A stretch of DNA of 24,924 nucleotides, from positions 1-24,924 of the forward strand of contig CAMWQF010000007.1 in NCBI GenBank assembly GCA_947176285.1, in the 5' to 3' direction. The DNA comes from an uncultured Porphyromonadaceae bacterium (GTDB lineage Bacteria; Bacteroidota; Bacteroidia; Bacteroidales; Muribaculaceae). Each line of letters opens with the position of its first letter. Positions within the stretch are counted from its first letter, which is position 1. Of this stretch, positions 14,142 through 22,758 are shown piece after piece. The position numbers were made by a program, and so were the translations under genes. Under the pieces are notes generated by a model. The model was not told where the DNA came from. It was given only the letters and a program-made list of their open reading frames with translations, and made no database searches.

Positions 14142-16040
14142 ATGAGGAAATGGAGAATTGAGGACTCAAGTGAGCTCTACAATATTCAGGGATGGGGACT
14201 TAGCTATTTCAGCATTAACGATAAGGGACACGTGCAAGTGACTCCGAAAGCAGGGTATGCTCCTGTGGATATTCGTCAGGTGCTTGACGAACTAAAGTTG
14301 CGAGATATCTCTGCACCGATGCTTCTTAGATTCCCGGATATACTTGATGATAGAATCCGCAAGATCACCAGTTGCTTCAAGACAGCAAGCAAGGAATATA
14401 ACTTTGAAGGAGAAAGTTATCTTGTCTATCCTATCAAGGTAAACCAGATGCGTCAGGTGGTGGAAGAAATAGTAAGCCATGGCAACAAATACAATATAGG
14501 ATTGGAAGCCGGTTCTAAGCCTGAACTGCATGCGGTGCTTGCTGTGAATACTCATGAAAATTCATTAGTGGTATGCAATGGCTATAAAGATGAGGATTAT
14601 GTGGAACTTGCTCTTCTTGCTCAAAAGATGGGACGCCGGATATTTCTCGTTGTAGAGAAACTCAATGAACTAAAGCTAATAATGAAAGTAGCCAAGCGCC
14701 TTAAAGTTGAGCCCAATATTGGAATCCGTATAAAACTCACTTCAGCCGGGAGTGGCAAATGGGAAGAATCCGGAGGAGACGTAAGCAAATTCGGTCTCAA
14801 TTCCAGTGAATTGCTCGATGCTCTTGAATTCCTTGACAAGAATAAGATGAAGAGGTGTCTCAAACTTATCCATTTCCACATAGGAAGTCAGATCACTAAG
14901 ATCCGTCGTATAAAAAATGCACTTAGGGAAGCTATGCAATTTTATGTGCAACTTTCCAAGGCTGGTTTTGACATTGACTTCGTAGATATAGGAGGTGGGC
15001 TTGGTGTAGATTATGACGGAACTCGTTCTTCTTCAGGAGAAAACTCTATGAACTATTCAATTCAGGAATATGCTAACGATGCTGTCTCTGCTCTTGTGGA
15101 TGTTTGCAAGAAGAATAGTCTGCGTCAACCAAATATCATAACAGAATCGGGACGATCCATGACCGCCCATCATTCCGTATTAATAATCGAAACTCTTGAG
15201 ACAACACAACTACCAATATGGAATGATAATGATGAACTTCCTGAGGATGCTCATGAATTGACACGTGAACTTTACAATATCTGGGATAAGATAGACTCCT
15301 CGCGTGTTTTTGAGGATTGGCATGATGCGCTCCAAATCAGAGAAGAAGCACTTGAACTATTCAGTCTTGGACTTCTTGATCTCACAACTCGGGCACAGAT
15401 AGAAAAACTTTTCTGGAGTGTGGCACGCGATGTGCACGACATCACTAAGAGCATGAAGCATCCACCGGAAGAACTGCGAAAGGTGGCACGAATGCTGCCG
15501 GAAAAATATTTCTGTAATTTTTCATTGTTTCAATCTCTTCCGGATACATGGGCAATTGACCAGATGTTTCCGACAATGCCGATTAGTAGACTTGATGAGA
15601 AACCGACTCATGAATGCACAATTCAGGATGTGACATGCGACTCAGATGGAAAAATCAACCGTTTTGTCGCTCCCCAAGGAGTCAGCCATTCACTTCCAGT
15701 GCATCAGTTGAAGCCCGGAGAGCCATATTATATAGGTGTTTTCTTAGTAGGTGCATATCAGGAAATACTTGGCGACCTCCATAATCTCTTTGGCGACACA
15801 GCGGCAGTGCATATCACTTGCGATAAAGATGGATATGAGATTGAGCAGGTGATTGATGGAGAACCCGTTGCAGATGTACTTGACTATGTAGAATACAACC
15901 CCAAGAAACTTGTGCGTAATCTTGAGACATGGGTTTCCAAGTCTATGAAAGCCGGAAAAATTACGGCAGATGAGGGACGCCAGTTCTTGAATATCTATAA
16001 ATCCGGACTGTATGGAATAACTTATCTCGAAAGAGATTAA
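14142..16040 (+). CDS. speA: Biosynthetic arginine decarboxylase SpeA
   Basis: SpeA decarboxylates arginine to agmatine with PLP, opening the agmatine/N-carbamoylputrescine route to polyamines. The 632-residue length is normal. The alanine-racemase-like barrel carries the PLP lysine K99 (VYPIKVNQ), HFHIGSQI (244-251) and the glycine-rich phosphate loop DIGGGLGVDYDG (282-293). ESGRSMTAHHSVLI (335-348) is conserved, and the C-terminal domain supplies the catalytic cysteine C499 (VTCDSDGKI). The first ATG gives the typical N-terminus (SSELYNIQGWG). It starts 48 bases after the SSB gene and ends 11 bases before truA. Its position just downstream of ArgR and an ArgC-like protein makes an arginine-linked regulatory context plausible, but no operator was identified. 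Confidence 0.95.
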   Translation: MRKWRIEDSSELYNIQGWGLSYFSINDKGHVQVTPKAGYAPVDIRQVLDELKLRDISAPMLLRFPDILDDRIRKITSCFKTASKEYNFEGESYLVYPIKVNQMRQVVEEIVSHGNKYNIGLEAGSKPELHAVLAVNTHENSLVVCNGYKDEDYVELALLAQKMGRRIFLVVEKLNELKLIMKVAKRLKVEPNIGIRIKLTSAGSGKWEESGGDVSKFGLNSSELLDALEFLDKNKMKRCLKLIHFHIGSQITKIRRIKNALREAMQFYVQLSKAGFDIDFVDIGGGLGVDYDGTRSSSGENSMNYSIQEYANDAVSALVDVCKKNSLRQPNIITESGRSMTAHHSVLIIETLETTQLPIWNDNDELPEDAHELTRELYNIWDKIDSSRVFEDWHDALQIREEALELFSLGLLDLTTRAQIEKLFWSVARDVHDITKSMKHPPEELRKVARMLPEKYFCNFSLFQSLPDTWAIDQMFPTMPISRLDEKPTHECTIQDVTCDSDGKINRFVAPQGVSHSLPVHQLKPGEPYYIGVFLVGAYQEILGDLHNLFGDTAAVHITCDKDGYEIEQVIDGEPVADVLDYVEYNPKKLVRNLETWVSKSMKAGKITADEGRQFLNIYKSGLYGITYLERD

Positions 16041-16051
16041 AAGATTGACAA

Positions 16052-16813
16052 ATGAGTCGCTATTTCATTAGATTGAGTTATAGGGGAGCCCCGTATCATG
16101 GGTGGCAGGTTCAACCAAATGCCGTAAGCGTACAGGAGGAAGTGGAAAATGCATTTTCAACTGTCTTGCGTGTACCGGTGTCAATTGTAGGTGCCGGGCG
16201 AACTGACACTGGAGTGAATGCTCGCTGCATGTATGCTCATTTCGATTATGAAGGAGTTTTTCCTGAAAAAAATCGTCTTATGATTTCGCTCAATAGGCTT
16301 GTAGGTCGTGATATAGCGATTCATGAAGTCTTTCAAGTAGCCGATGATGCACATGCACGTTTTGATGCTACCGAACGCACATATAAATATTATGTGGCGT
16401 TTGAAAAGACACCATTTTTCTATCCGTTGAGTTGGTATTGCCCTCATGGACTTGATTTAAGCAAAATGAATGAGGCTTCTAAAATACTTGTTGATACAAA
16501 AGACTTTACTTCTTTTGCAAAACTCCATAGTGATGCCAAAACGAATATTTGCAATGTGACTCACGCTGAGTGGACCATGGAAGGAGATTCAATGGCAGTG
16601 TTTACGATATCAGCCGACAGATTTCTTCGAAATATGGTGAGGGCAATAGTTGGAACGCTTGTTGATGTTGGACGCGGAAAGGTGTCATTGAATGATTTTA
16701 AAAAGATAATTCAGGAAAAAGACCGTTGCTCTGCCGGACAGTCTATGCCGGGAGAAGCATTATTTTTATGGGACATTAAGTACCCGACCTCTATTTTGAA
16801 AGATAAAGGATAA
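16052..16813 (+). CDS. truA: tRNA pseudouridine(38-40) synthase TruA
   Basis: TruA isomerises uridines 38-40 in the anticodon stem-loop of many tRNAs. The 253-residue protein has the N-terminal RLSYRGAPYHGWQVQPN tract (7-23), the catalytic aspartate D52 in GAGRTDTGVNA (47-57) and the ERTYKYYV segment (about 109-116). The C-terminal RFLRNMVRAIVGTLVDVGRG motif is also present. The length matches the family. It starts 11 bases after the speA stop and is followed 56 bases later by ligA, so it is probably co-transcribed with both. Confidence 0.95.
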   Translation: MSRYFIRLSYRGAPYHGWQVQPNAVSVQEEVENAFSTVLRVPVSIVGAGRTDTGVNARCMYAHFDYEGVFPEKNRLMISLNRLVGRDIAIHEVFQVADDAHARFDATERTYKYYVAFEKTPFFYPLSWYCPHGLDLSKMNEASKILVDTKDFTSFAKLHSDAKTNICNVTHAEWTMEGDSMAVFTISADRFLRNMVRAIVGTLVDVGRGKVSLNDFKKIIQEKDRCSAGQSMPGEALFLWDIKYPTSILKDKG

Positions 16814-16869
16814 GGGTAATATGCGATTGGCGAGGGGAACATACTTTGAATTTTTGATTGAAATTAGCC

Positions 16870-18879
16870 ATGAATGCGGAAGAAAGAATCATAGAGCTGC
16901 GCAATGAGCTCAACAAGCATAATCATAATTATTATGTGCTGAATGCTCCGGAAATCAGTGATAAGGAGTTTGATATGCTCATGAAAGAATTGGAAACCCT
17001 TGAAAAAGACCATCCTGAACTCCACGATCCACTTTCTCCGACTCAACGCGTTGGTTCTGATCTTACTAAAGGATTTGAACACATCATTCACGAGCGTCCG
17101 ATGCTTTCTCTTTCAAATACATACACTATCAGCGAGGTTGATGAATGGTTTGATAGGGTAAAGAAAGGTCTTGAAGGACAAGACTTTGAAATCACAGGAG
17201 AAATGAAGTATGATGGCACTTCCATTTCTTTGACCTATGAAAATGGAAGGCTTATGAGGGCTGTAACGCGAGGAGACGGTACCCAAGGCGATGATGTAAC
17301 TGCCAACGTGAAGACAATCAAAAGCATTCCGCTTGTTTTGCAACCGGGAGATTGGCCCGAGAAATTTGAAATACGTGGCGAAATACTTATGCCTTGGAAA
17401 GTGTTTGATGAATTAAATAAAGAACGAGAATACAATGAGGAACCACTCTTTGCAAATCCAAGAAATGCAGCAAGCGGAACTCTGAAAACGCAGGATCCTC
17501 GTGAAGTTGCGAAAAGAAAACTTGATGCTATATTCTATTATTTGCTTTCAGACAATCTCCCATACGATACTCATTTTGCCAATATGGAAGCTGCCCGAAA
17601 GTGGGGTTTCAAGGTTTCCGGAGAAATGAAGATATTGCATAGTGTAGAGGAAGTGGATGCTTATATAGATTATTGGGATATAGCTAGAAAAGAACTTCCT
17701 GTGGCAACTGATGGGCTTGTGTTTAAAGTAAATTCCTTGCGTCAGCAATTGAATCTTGGCTACACTGCAAAATCTCCACGATGGGCTGTAGCATTCAAGT
17801 TCAATCCTGAGAATGCATGCACACAATTGAAATTTGTAAGTTTTGAGACTGGACGAATGGGGATTGTTACACCGGTGGCCAATCTTGAACCGGTATTGCT
17901 ATCAGGGACCATTGTAAAACGTGCTTCGTTGCACAATGCCGATATCATGAAAGAACTGGATATTCATGAGAAAGATTGGCTTTATGTGGAAAAAGGTGGG
18001 GAAATCATACCCAAAATTACCGGTGTGGATGAAAGCCGGCGTAATCCTGATAGTAAACCTGTGGAATTTGTAAGCCATTGTCCGGTTTGCGGTAGTGCTC
18101 TTGTAAATAAGGAAGGAGATGCAGCCTGGATATGCCCTAACAAGTATGGATGCAGACCACAGATTACAGGAAGAATAGAGCATTTCTGCGCACGCAGAAT
18201 GATGAATATTGATGGTGTCGGTGAAGAAACTGCCGAATTGCTCTACGACAAGGGCCTTGTCAAGACTTCTGCAGATCTATATGGCCTTACCAAGGAACAA
18301 CTATCCATACTTGACAGATTTGGAGACAAGAGTGCAGAGAGAATTCTCAACGGAGTAGAAACATCGAAGCAAGTTCCGTTTGAGAGAGTGGTATATGCTC
18401 TTTCTATACCTAATGTTGGAGAGACAACAGCAAAGCGAGTTGCAAAGAGTGTGAAGAGCATGGAGAGAATGCAGGCGATGAGTGTTGAGGAATTGCAGTC
18501 AATTCCGGATGTAGGCCCAATCGTTGCACAAGGCATATTTGACTATCTCCGCGACCCTATTAATGTAGAGAATATCAAGCGATTGTCAGATGCCGGACTC
18601 CAAATGCAGCTGAGTGAAGAAAAAATGTTGTCTGCTGGAACTGCTCTTGAAGGAAAGTCAATAGTGATTTCAGGCACATTTGCTAATCATAGCCGCGAGG
18701 AATACAAGGAAATGATAGAGGCAAATGGAGGAAAAAATGTAGGAAGCATATCTAAAAAAACATCGTTTGTTTTGGCTGGGGAAAACATGGGTCCATCCAA
18801 ACTTGAAAAATGCCAGAAACTTGGCATACCAATTATTTCTGAAGATGAATTTCTCGAAATGCTAAAGAATGCCGACTGA
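16870..18879 (+). CDS. ligA: NAD-dependent DNA ligase LigA
   Basis: LigA seals nicks during replication and repair using NAD+. The 669-residue protein has the Ia domain (LNKHNHNYYVLNAPEISDKEFD), the adenylated lysine K113 in EMKYDGTSI (111-119) and the RGDGTQGDDVT tract. The OB fold follows, then a four-cysteine zinc finger (CPVCG...CPNKYGC, about 397-424), helix-hairpin-helix repeats (DGVGEETAE, PNVGETTA, PDVGPIVA) and a C-terminal BRCT domain (about 595-669, ALEGKSIVISGTF). The frame opens at a TTG (16858), but the ATG at 16870 gives the usual MNAEERIIELRNEL start. The last 18 bases overlap the end of the convergent uracil-DNA glycosylase gene. An essential, complete housekeeping gene. Confidence 0.97.
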   Translation: MNAEERIIELRNELNKHNHNYYVLNAPEISDKEFDMLMKELETLEKDHPELHDPLSPTQRVGSDLTKGFEHIIHERPMLSLSNTYTISEVDEWFDRVKKGLEGQDFEITGEMKYDGTSISLTYENGRLMRAVTRGDGTQGDDVTANVKTIKSIPLVLQPGDWPEKFEIRGEILMPWKVFDELNKEREYNEEPLFANPRNAASGTLKTQDPREVAKRKLDAIFYYLLSDNLPYDTHFANMEAARKWGFKVSGEMKILHSVEEVDAYIDYWDIARKELPVATDGLVFKVNSLRQQLNLGYTAKSPRWAVAFKFNPENACTQLKFVSFETGRMGIVTPVANLEPVLLSGTIVKRASLHNADIMKELDIHEKDWLYVEKGGEIIPKITGVDESRRNPDSKPVEFVSHCPVCGSALVNKEGDAAWICPNKYGCRPQITGRIEHFCARRMMNIDGVGEETAELLYDKGLVKTSADLYGLTKEQLSILDRFGDKSAERILNGVETSKQVPFERVVYALSIPNVGETTAKRVAKSVKSMERMQAMSVEELQSIPDVGPIVAQGIFDYLRDPINVENIKRLSDAGLQMQLSEEKMLSAGTALEGKSIVISGTFANHSREEYKEMIEANGGKNVGSISKKTSFVLAGENMGPSKLEKCQKLGIPIISEDEFLEMLKNAD

Positions 18880-19443
18880 GTGGAATAACTCAGCGTAGTA
18901 TTCTGCTTTTTTTTCGAGTTTCATAGGATATGCACGGCTTGTGGAAGGCATTCGCCAAATTCGCAAGCCGTTGCTTGATTCTATCATTTCTCCCATCTTT
19001 GGACATTGAGTAGATGTGAGTTCGGCTATAACTTCAGCCGCTTTTTCTCCTGTAGTAGCGATAGTATGGCATTCCGGAATCTCTTTCAGTAAATCAAATA
19101 AAGGAACAGGTTTGATAATCTCAAGGAACTTATCGGAAGCGTTTCCTTTGAGTCGACGCACTTCTCGAGCCGTATCATGCATAGCAATATGATGTTCTGC
19201 CATAAGTCTCTTACATTCTTCTTCACGAAAACTTTTACGCTCAGCGTCATAAAGTGCATTTTTATCTCCAAGAAAGAGCATCCCGCATATGCGCCAGTAG
19301 TCATTGATAGGGTTGGGGTAATAGAAATTCATGCTCCAACGGTGCTCCCCGGGAGGAAATGTTCCCATAATCAATACTCGGGCTCCTTCTGGAAGAAACG
19401 GAGGAAAAGGGTGAGTCTCTATATTTTGCAATTCGATACTCAT
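18862..19443 (-). CDS. Uracil-DNA glycosylase superfamily protein (Mug-like)
   Basis: The 193-residue protein has the fold signatures of the uracil-DNA glycosylase superfamily as found in Bacteroidetes Mug-like proteins. The N-terminal strand and loop read VLIMGTFPPGEHRW (23-36), followed by FYYPNPINDYWRI (41-53), which forms the uracil pocket. A C-terminal intercalation-type loop reads MPSTSRAYPMKLEKK (about 166-180). It would remove uracil or mismatched bases from DNA to start base-excision repair; the exact lesion is not predictable. Its ATG overlaps the stop of the upstream AI-2E transporter gene as ATGA (19443-19440), implying translational coupling. Its 3' end overlaps ligA by 18 bases tail to tail. 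Confidence 0.82.
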   Translation of the reverse strand: MSIELQNIETHPFPPFLPEGARVLIMGTFPPGEHRWSMNFYYPNPINDYWRICGMLFLGDKNALYDAERKSFREEECKRLMAEHHIAMHDTAREVRRLKGNASDKFLEIIKPVPLFDLLKEIPECHTIATTGEKAAEVIAELTSTQCPKMGEMIESSNGLRIWRMPSTSRAYPMKLEKKAEYYAELFHSVGIL

Positions 19444-20540
19444 GACTCATCAGTTTTTGGTTTTGTAGTTCTTGGGTATGAAATGTAACGCTCATAGTAT
19501 GCCATTATGAGGGAAGATACAGGGAGAGCGATAATCATACCTATGATACCCAAAAGACTTCCCCAAATGGATAGAGACAACAAAATAACAGCTGCATTCA
19601 TACCCATTTCCTTACCCATAATATGCGGTGTAAGAATATAATCACAAATACATTGACTCACTACATAGACAAGCAGTGAACGTCCGAGCATACTAATGAA
19701 AGTTATGTCCCCACTTAAAGAATATATAGCACATATAATAGCAACAGGAATCAGAGTGACATATTGGAAATATGGAATCATATAGAGTATTCCGACAAGG
19801 ATACCCATAGGGATTGCAAGCGGAAGGCCAATAATCGAGAATCCGATGCAATAGAATACTGTGGCACACAGAGCTACAAGACCTTGTCCACGAAAATAGT
19901 GATTCATACTTTTCTGAACGTCTTTAACCACCACCATGGCTTGCGGCCGATATTTATGGGGAATAATAAGTTTGAATCCCTTTACAATCTGTGGATAATC
20001 GATCAAAATAAATAGAACATAGACAACGGTAAGAGCCCATCCAAGAACATCAATAATCACAGTAATTGATTCGTTGAGAAGAGATGTTCCTTTACTGATG
20101 ATGGTGCCAATATGAAGGTTGGAAAGTTGGCCTTTGAGCGTTGCTGGCTGTATATAGCGGTCAAACCAATCTATAATCGTGAGATATTCAGGAGGAAGGG
20201 GGCGTTTTCCTGAAGTTACTTCATGAATTATTTTGCTCAACATATCAAGTTCCCTCACTACGGAAGGGAGAAAAATATACACTATTAATGCTACCACAGC
20301 AAGCACTTCCAATAGTGAAAGTATCGAAGAAATGGCTCTACCTTTCTCATGGATAAACCGCCTGTTGAATCCGACAAGGGGCTGAAGCATATATGCTATA
20401 AAACATGCTATAAAGAAAGGAAGCAGCACATCGCTTAGATAACCGATGAGAAGAATTAAAACAGCAGCCAATGCCAGACCAATTAAAAGCTTCATTATAC
20501 GGTCGACATTCCAATAGTGTATGTTTTCTTGTGTGGACAT
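19440..20540 (-). CDS. AI-2E family transporter (TqsA/PerM-like)
   Basis: The 366-residue inner-membrane protein has about eight hydrophobic segments in the family pattern: a pair near the N-terminus (about 16-50), one at 70-92, a long soluble loop (about 95-150), then further helices (155-178, 213-240, 242-275, 284-303, 315-350). Signatures such as LLPFFIACFIAYMLQPLV, VVYVLFILIDYPQ and PHIMGKEMGMNAAVILLSL are typical of this exporter family, which includes the E. coli AI-2 exporter TqsA. Many members have other or unknown substrates, so transport of autoinducer-2 should not be assumed. It is the first gene of a two-gene unit with the uracil-DNA glycosylase, and is divergent from the MscS gene. 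No clear -7 box was found upstream. Confidence 0.9.
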   Translation of the reverse strand: MSTQENIHYWNVDRIMKLLIGLALAAVLILLIGYLSDVLLPFFIACFIAYMLQPLVGFNRRFIHEKGRAISSILSLLEVLAVVALIVYIFLPSVVRELDMLSKIIHEVTSGKRPLPPEYLTIIDWFDRYIQPATLKGQLSNLHIGTIISKGTSLLNESITVIIDVLGWALTVVYVLFILIDYPQIVKGFKLIIPHKYRPQAMVVVKDVQKSMNHYFRGQGLVALCATVFYCIGFSIIGLPLAIPMGILVGILYMIPYFQYVTLIPVAIICAIYSLSGDITFISMLGRSLLVYVVSQCICDYILTPHIMGKEMGMNAAVILLSLSIWGSLLGIIGMIIALPVSSLIMAYYERYISYPRTTKPKTDES

Positions 20541-20634
20541 ATTAAAACTATTAGATATACAGTGGAGTTTTTCTGATAAACATCGAGCCTCAGTAAAATG
20601 TTCAAATAGAAAAAATCCTTATTCTAATATCCGA

Positions 20635-20652
20635 GGGTGACATTTTTCACCC
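20635..20652. repeat. Inverted repeat in the AI-2E/MscS divergent region
   Basis: GGGTGA (20635-20640) and TCACCC (20647-20652) form a perfect 6-bp inverted repeat around CATTTT. It lies in the 239-base divergent intergenic region (20541-20779), about 68 bases upstream of the MscS -33 element and 95 bases upstream of the AI-2E start. It could be an operator or a small hairpin; nothing else apart from the MscS promoter was recognised in this region. Confidence 0.4.
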
Positions 20653-20719
20653 AATTATTTGCATTAGTGCGAGTGGGTCAATATATTCAACTTTTTTATC
20701 TGCAACTTATGCCCGATAA

Positions 20720-20751
20720 TTTGGATTTGTATACGATTTATCTTAATTTTG
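20720..20751 (+). promoter_or_regulatory. Bacteroidales-type promoter of the MscS channel gene
   Basis: TTTG (20720-20723), a 20-base spacer and TAATTTTG (20744-20751) match the Bacteroidetes consensus and duplicate exactly the spacing of the promoter at 8093-8124. The ATG at 20780 lies 28 bases downstream of the box. Confidence 0.75.
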
Positions 20752-20779
20752 CAGTCAAAATAAAGATTTGCAGTATAAG

Positions 20780-22678
20780 ATGAAATATCCATTGAAAAAA
20801 ATAGTTTTGATTTTATCCGAGAGCAAAAGAAGAAGTCACATAATGTCTCTGATTTTGTTTTTTTCCATTTCCTTGTCTCTTAATTCCAATGCTCAGATAA
20901 TAAAGAAAGCAGGAGAATTGCTGTTACCATCAAAAAACCAAACATCTGCAGATACTTCCAATGCTTCTGACAGTTTGCTTTCTCAGGAAGAAAGAATAAA
21001 ATCAGATTCCATAAAGTTGCTTGAAATGACAATGCAACTTGAAGAAATGAAACTTAATGAGATTCTTCTCCGGAATAAACTTGATGAAAATAACCATCTT
21101 CATGTGGCAGACTCCCTGAAGAGGGCGGAGCAGATTCATCGCATTGATTCTTTGAGAGCCGTCACTCCGGGTGTACCGGTGGTGGTAGAGGAAGATACCC
21201 TTTTCCGTATATATGCCGCTCGTGGCGGCCATTCTGCATTAGATCGTGCAGAGACAACAATACAGACGATCAAAAAAATTGGACATGACAGACGCCTTAG
21301 GCGAGATTCTGTGTTTTTGCTTGACAACGACACATATATCGACATAATGTATGGCGACAAGGTCATAATCAGTATAACAGAACAAGATGCATTGTGGAAT
21401 GCCACTACTCCTTTAAAACTCGCTGAGGTGTATATGCCTATCATCTCTTCTAAAATTGAATTGATGAAAGCAGAAAACAGCTTTTGGCAGATTGTAAAAA
21501 GAATAGCATTGTTCATTATTGTTATCTGTATTCAATGTCTGCTTGTAAAGCTCATCAATTATCTCTTCAGAAAACTTCGGCGAAGGATCGTGTGGCTAAA
21601 GATTCATAAGCTTAAACCACTCGTAATACGCGACTTTGAATTGCTCAATAAAAATTATCTTTGCAGGATACTAATTATATTAAGCAGAATATTCCGTTAT
21701 ATAATACTCATCTTCCTATTCATTTTCACAGTACCAATTCTCTTTTCAATATTTCCTCAGACAGAAAATCTCGCACTGAAGATTTTCTATTACATCGTTG
21801 ATCCCATCAAGATGGTGGTAAAGGCAATATTCGACTATATCCCTAATCTTTTCATTATTGCCATAATATGGTATTGTGTAAGGTATATAGTAAAAGGAGT
21901 AAGATATATTTCCAATGAAATTGAATGTGAGAAACTCAAGATAGCCGGCTTTTATCCTGATTGGGCAGAACCTACATTCAACATCATACGATTTCTGCTC
22001 TATGCATTTATGATTGCAATGATATATCCTTATCTTCCGGGTGCGGAATCAGGAGTTTTTCAGGGAATATCCGTATTTGTAGGTGTGATAGTCTCATTGG
22101 GTTCCAGTACTGTAATATCAAACTTCATCGCCGGTTTTGTGATAACTTATATGAGGCCATTTAAGACGGGAGATTTCGTGAAGGTTAACGATACTATCGG
22201 TAATGTCATTGAGAAATCACCGTTTGTCACAAGAGTGCGCACTATAAAGAACGAGTTGGTGACTATTCCAAATTCGTTTATCATATCTTCAAATACTGTT
22301 AACTATTCGTCGTCTGCACGTCAATATGGATTAATCATCCACACCGTACTGACAATGGGATATGACGTACCTTGGAGAAAAGTTCATGAACTTTTGATCG
22401 ATGCCGCCCTTAAGACGAAAGGAGTATTAGAACATCCGGCTCCATTCGTTTTGGAAACAGAACTCAACGATAATTACATGTGCTACCAAATTAACGCGTA
22501 TATAAAGGAAGCTGACGATATGCCGACAATCATGTCAGATCTCTTGCAGAACATTCAAGATAACTTCAATGAAGCAGGCATCGAACTATTCGCCCCACAT
22601 CACTTCAAGACCACCTCAAAAATTCAGACTGACCCCATACGCGTACAGGCTTCTCCTCTCTCCGATATAATAAAATGA
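20780..22678 (+). CDS. MscS family mechanosensitive ion channel with large N-terminal region
   Basis: The 632-residue protein begins with a basic N-terminus and a hydrophobic signal or anchor (about 18-38, ending NSNAQ). A probable periplasmic, charged, coiled-coil-like stretch follows (about 65-120), up to residue 235. Four hydrophobic segments come next (about 236-260, 290-318, 345-370, 396-415), then the pore helix and MscS beta domain. The pore region FVGVIVSLGSSTVISNFIAGFVITYMRPFKTGDFVKV and the downstream GNVIEKSPFVTRVRTIKNELVTIPNSFI tract are classic MscS. The soluble C-terminal domain ends near residue 620. Such channels open under membrane tension and release solutes during osmotic downshock. 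The frame opens at a TTG (20768), but the ATG at 20780 is better placed after the promoter. A strong terminator follows. Confidence 0.93.
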   Translation: MKYPLKKIVLILSESKRRSHIMSLILFFSISLSLNSNAQIIKKAGELLLPSKNQTSADTSNASDSLLSQEERIKSDSIKLLEMTMQLEEMKLNEILLRNKLDENNHLHVADSLKRAEQIHRIDSLRAVTPGVPVVVEEDTLFRIYAARGGHSALDRAETTIQTIKKIGHDRRLRRDSVFLLDNDTYIDIMYGDKVIISITEQDALWNATTPLKLAEVYMPIISSKIELMKAENSFWQIVKRIALFIIVICIQCLLVKLINYLFRKLRRRIVWLKIHKLKPLVIRDFELLNKNYLCRILIILSRIFRYIILIFLFIFTVPILFSIFPQTENLALKIFYYIVDPIKMVVKAIFDYIPNLFIIAIIWYCVRYIVKGVRYISNEIECEKLKIAGFYPDWAEPTFNIIRFLLYAFMIAMIYPYLPGAESGVFQGISVFVGVIVSLGSSTVISNFIAGFVITYMRPFKTGDFVKVNDTIGNVIEKSPFVTRVRTIKNELVTIPNSFIISSNTVNYSSSARQYGLIIHTVLTMGYDVPWRKVHELLIDAALKTKGVLEHPAPFVLETELNDNYMCYQINAYIKEADDMPTIMSDLLQNIQDNFNEAGIELFAPHHFKTTSKIQTDPIRVQASPLSDIIK

Positions 22679-22700
22679 TATTGAGATCTACGAATAAATC

Positions 22701-22731
22701 AAGACCCCATCCTTCTAAAGGGTGGGGTCTT
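22701..22731. terminator. Bidirectional hairpin terminator between MscS gene and prfC
   Basis: A 14-bp stem (22701-22714 with 22718-22731, left arm AAGACCCCATCCTT, one wobble pair) closes on a three-base loop. It begins 22 bases after the MscS stop and ends 27 bases before the prfC stop. It is the strongest hairpin in the window and can serve both convergent genes. Confidence 0.9.
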
Positions 22732-22758
22732 GCAGTATGCTGATTCCGTATTCAAAAA

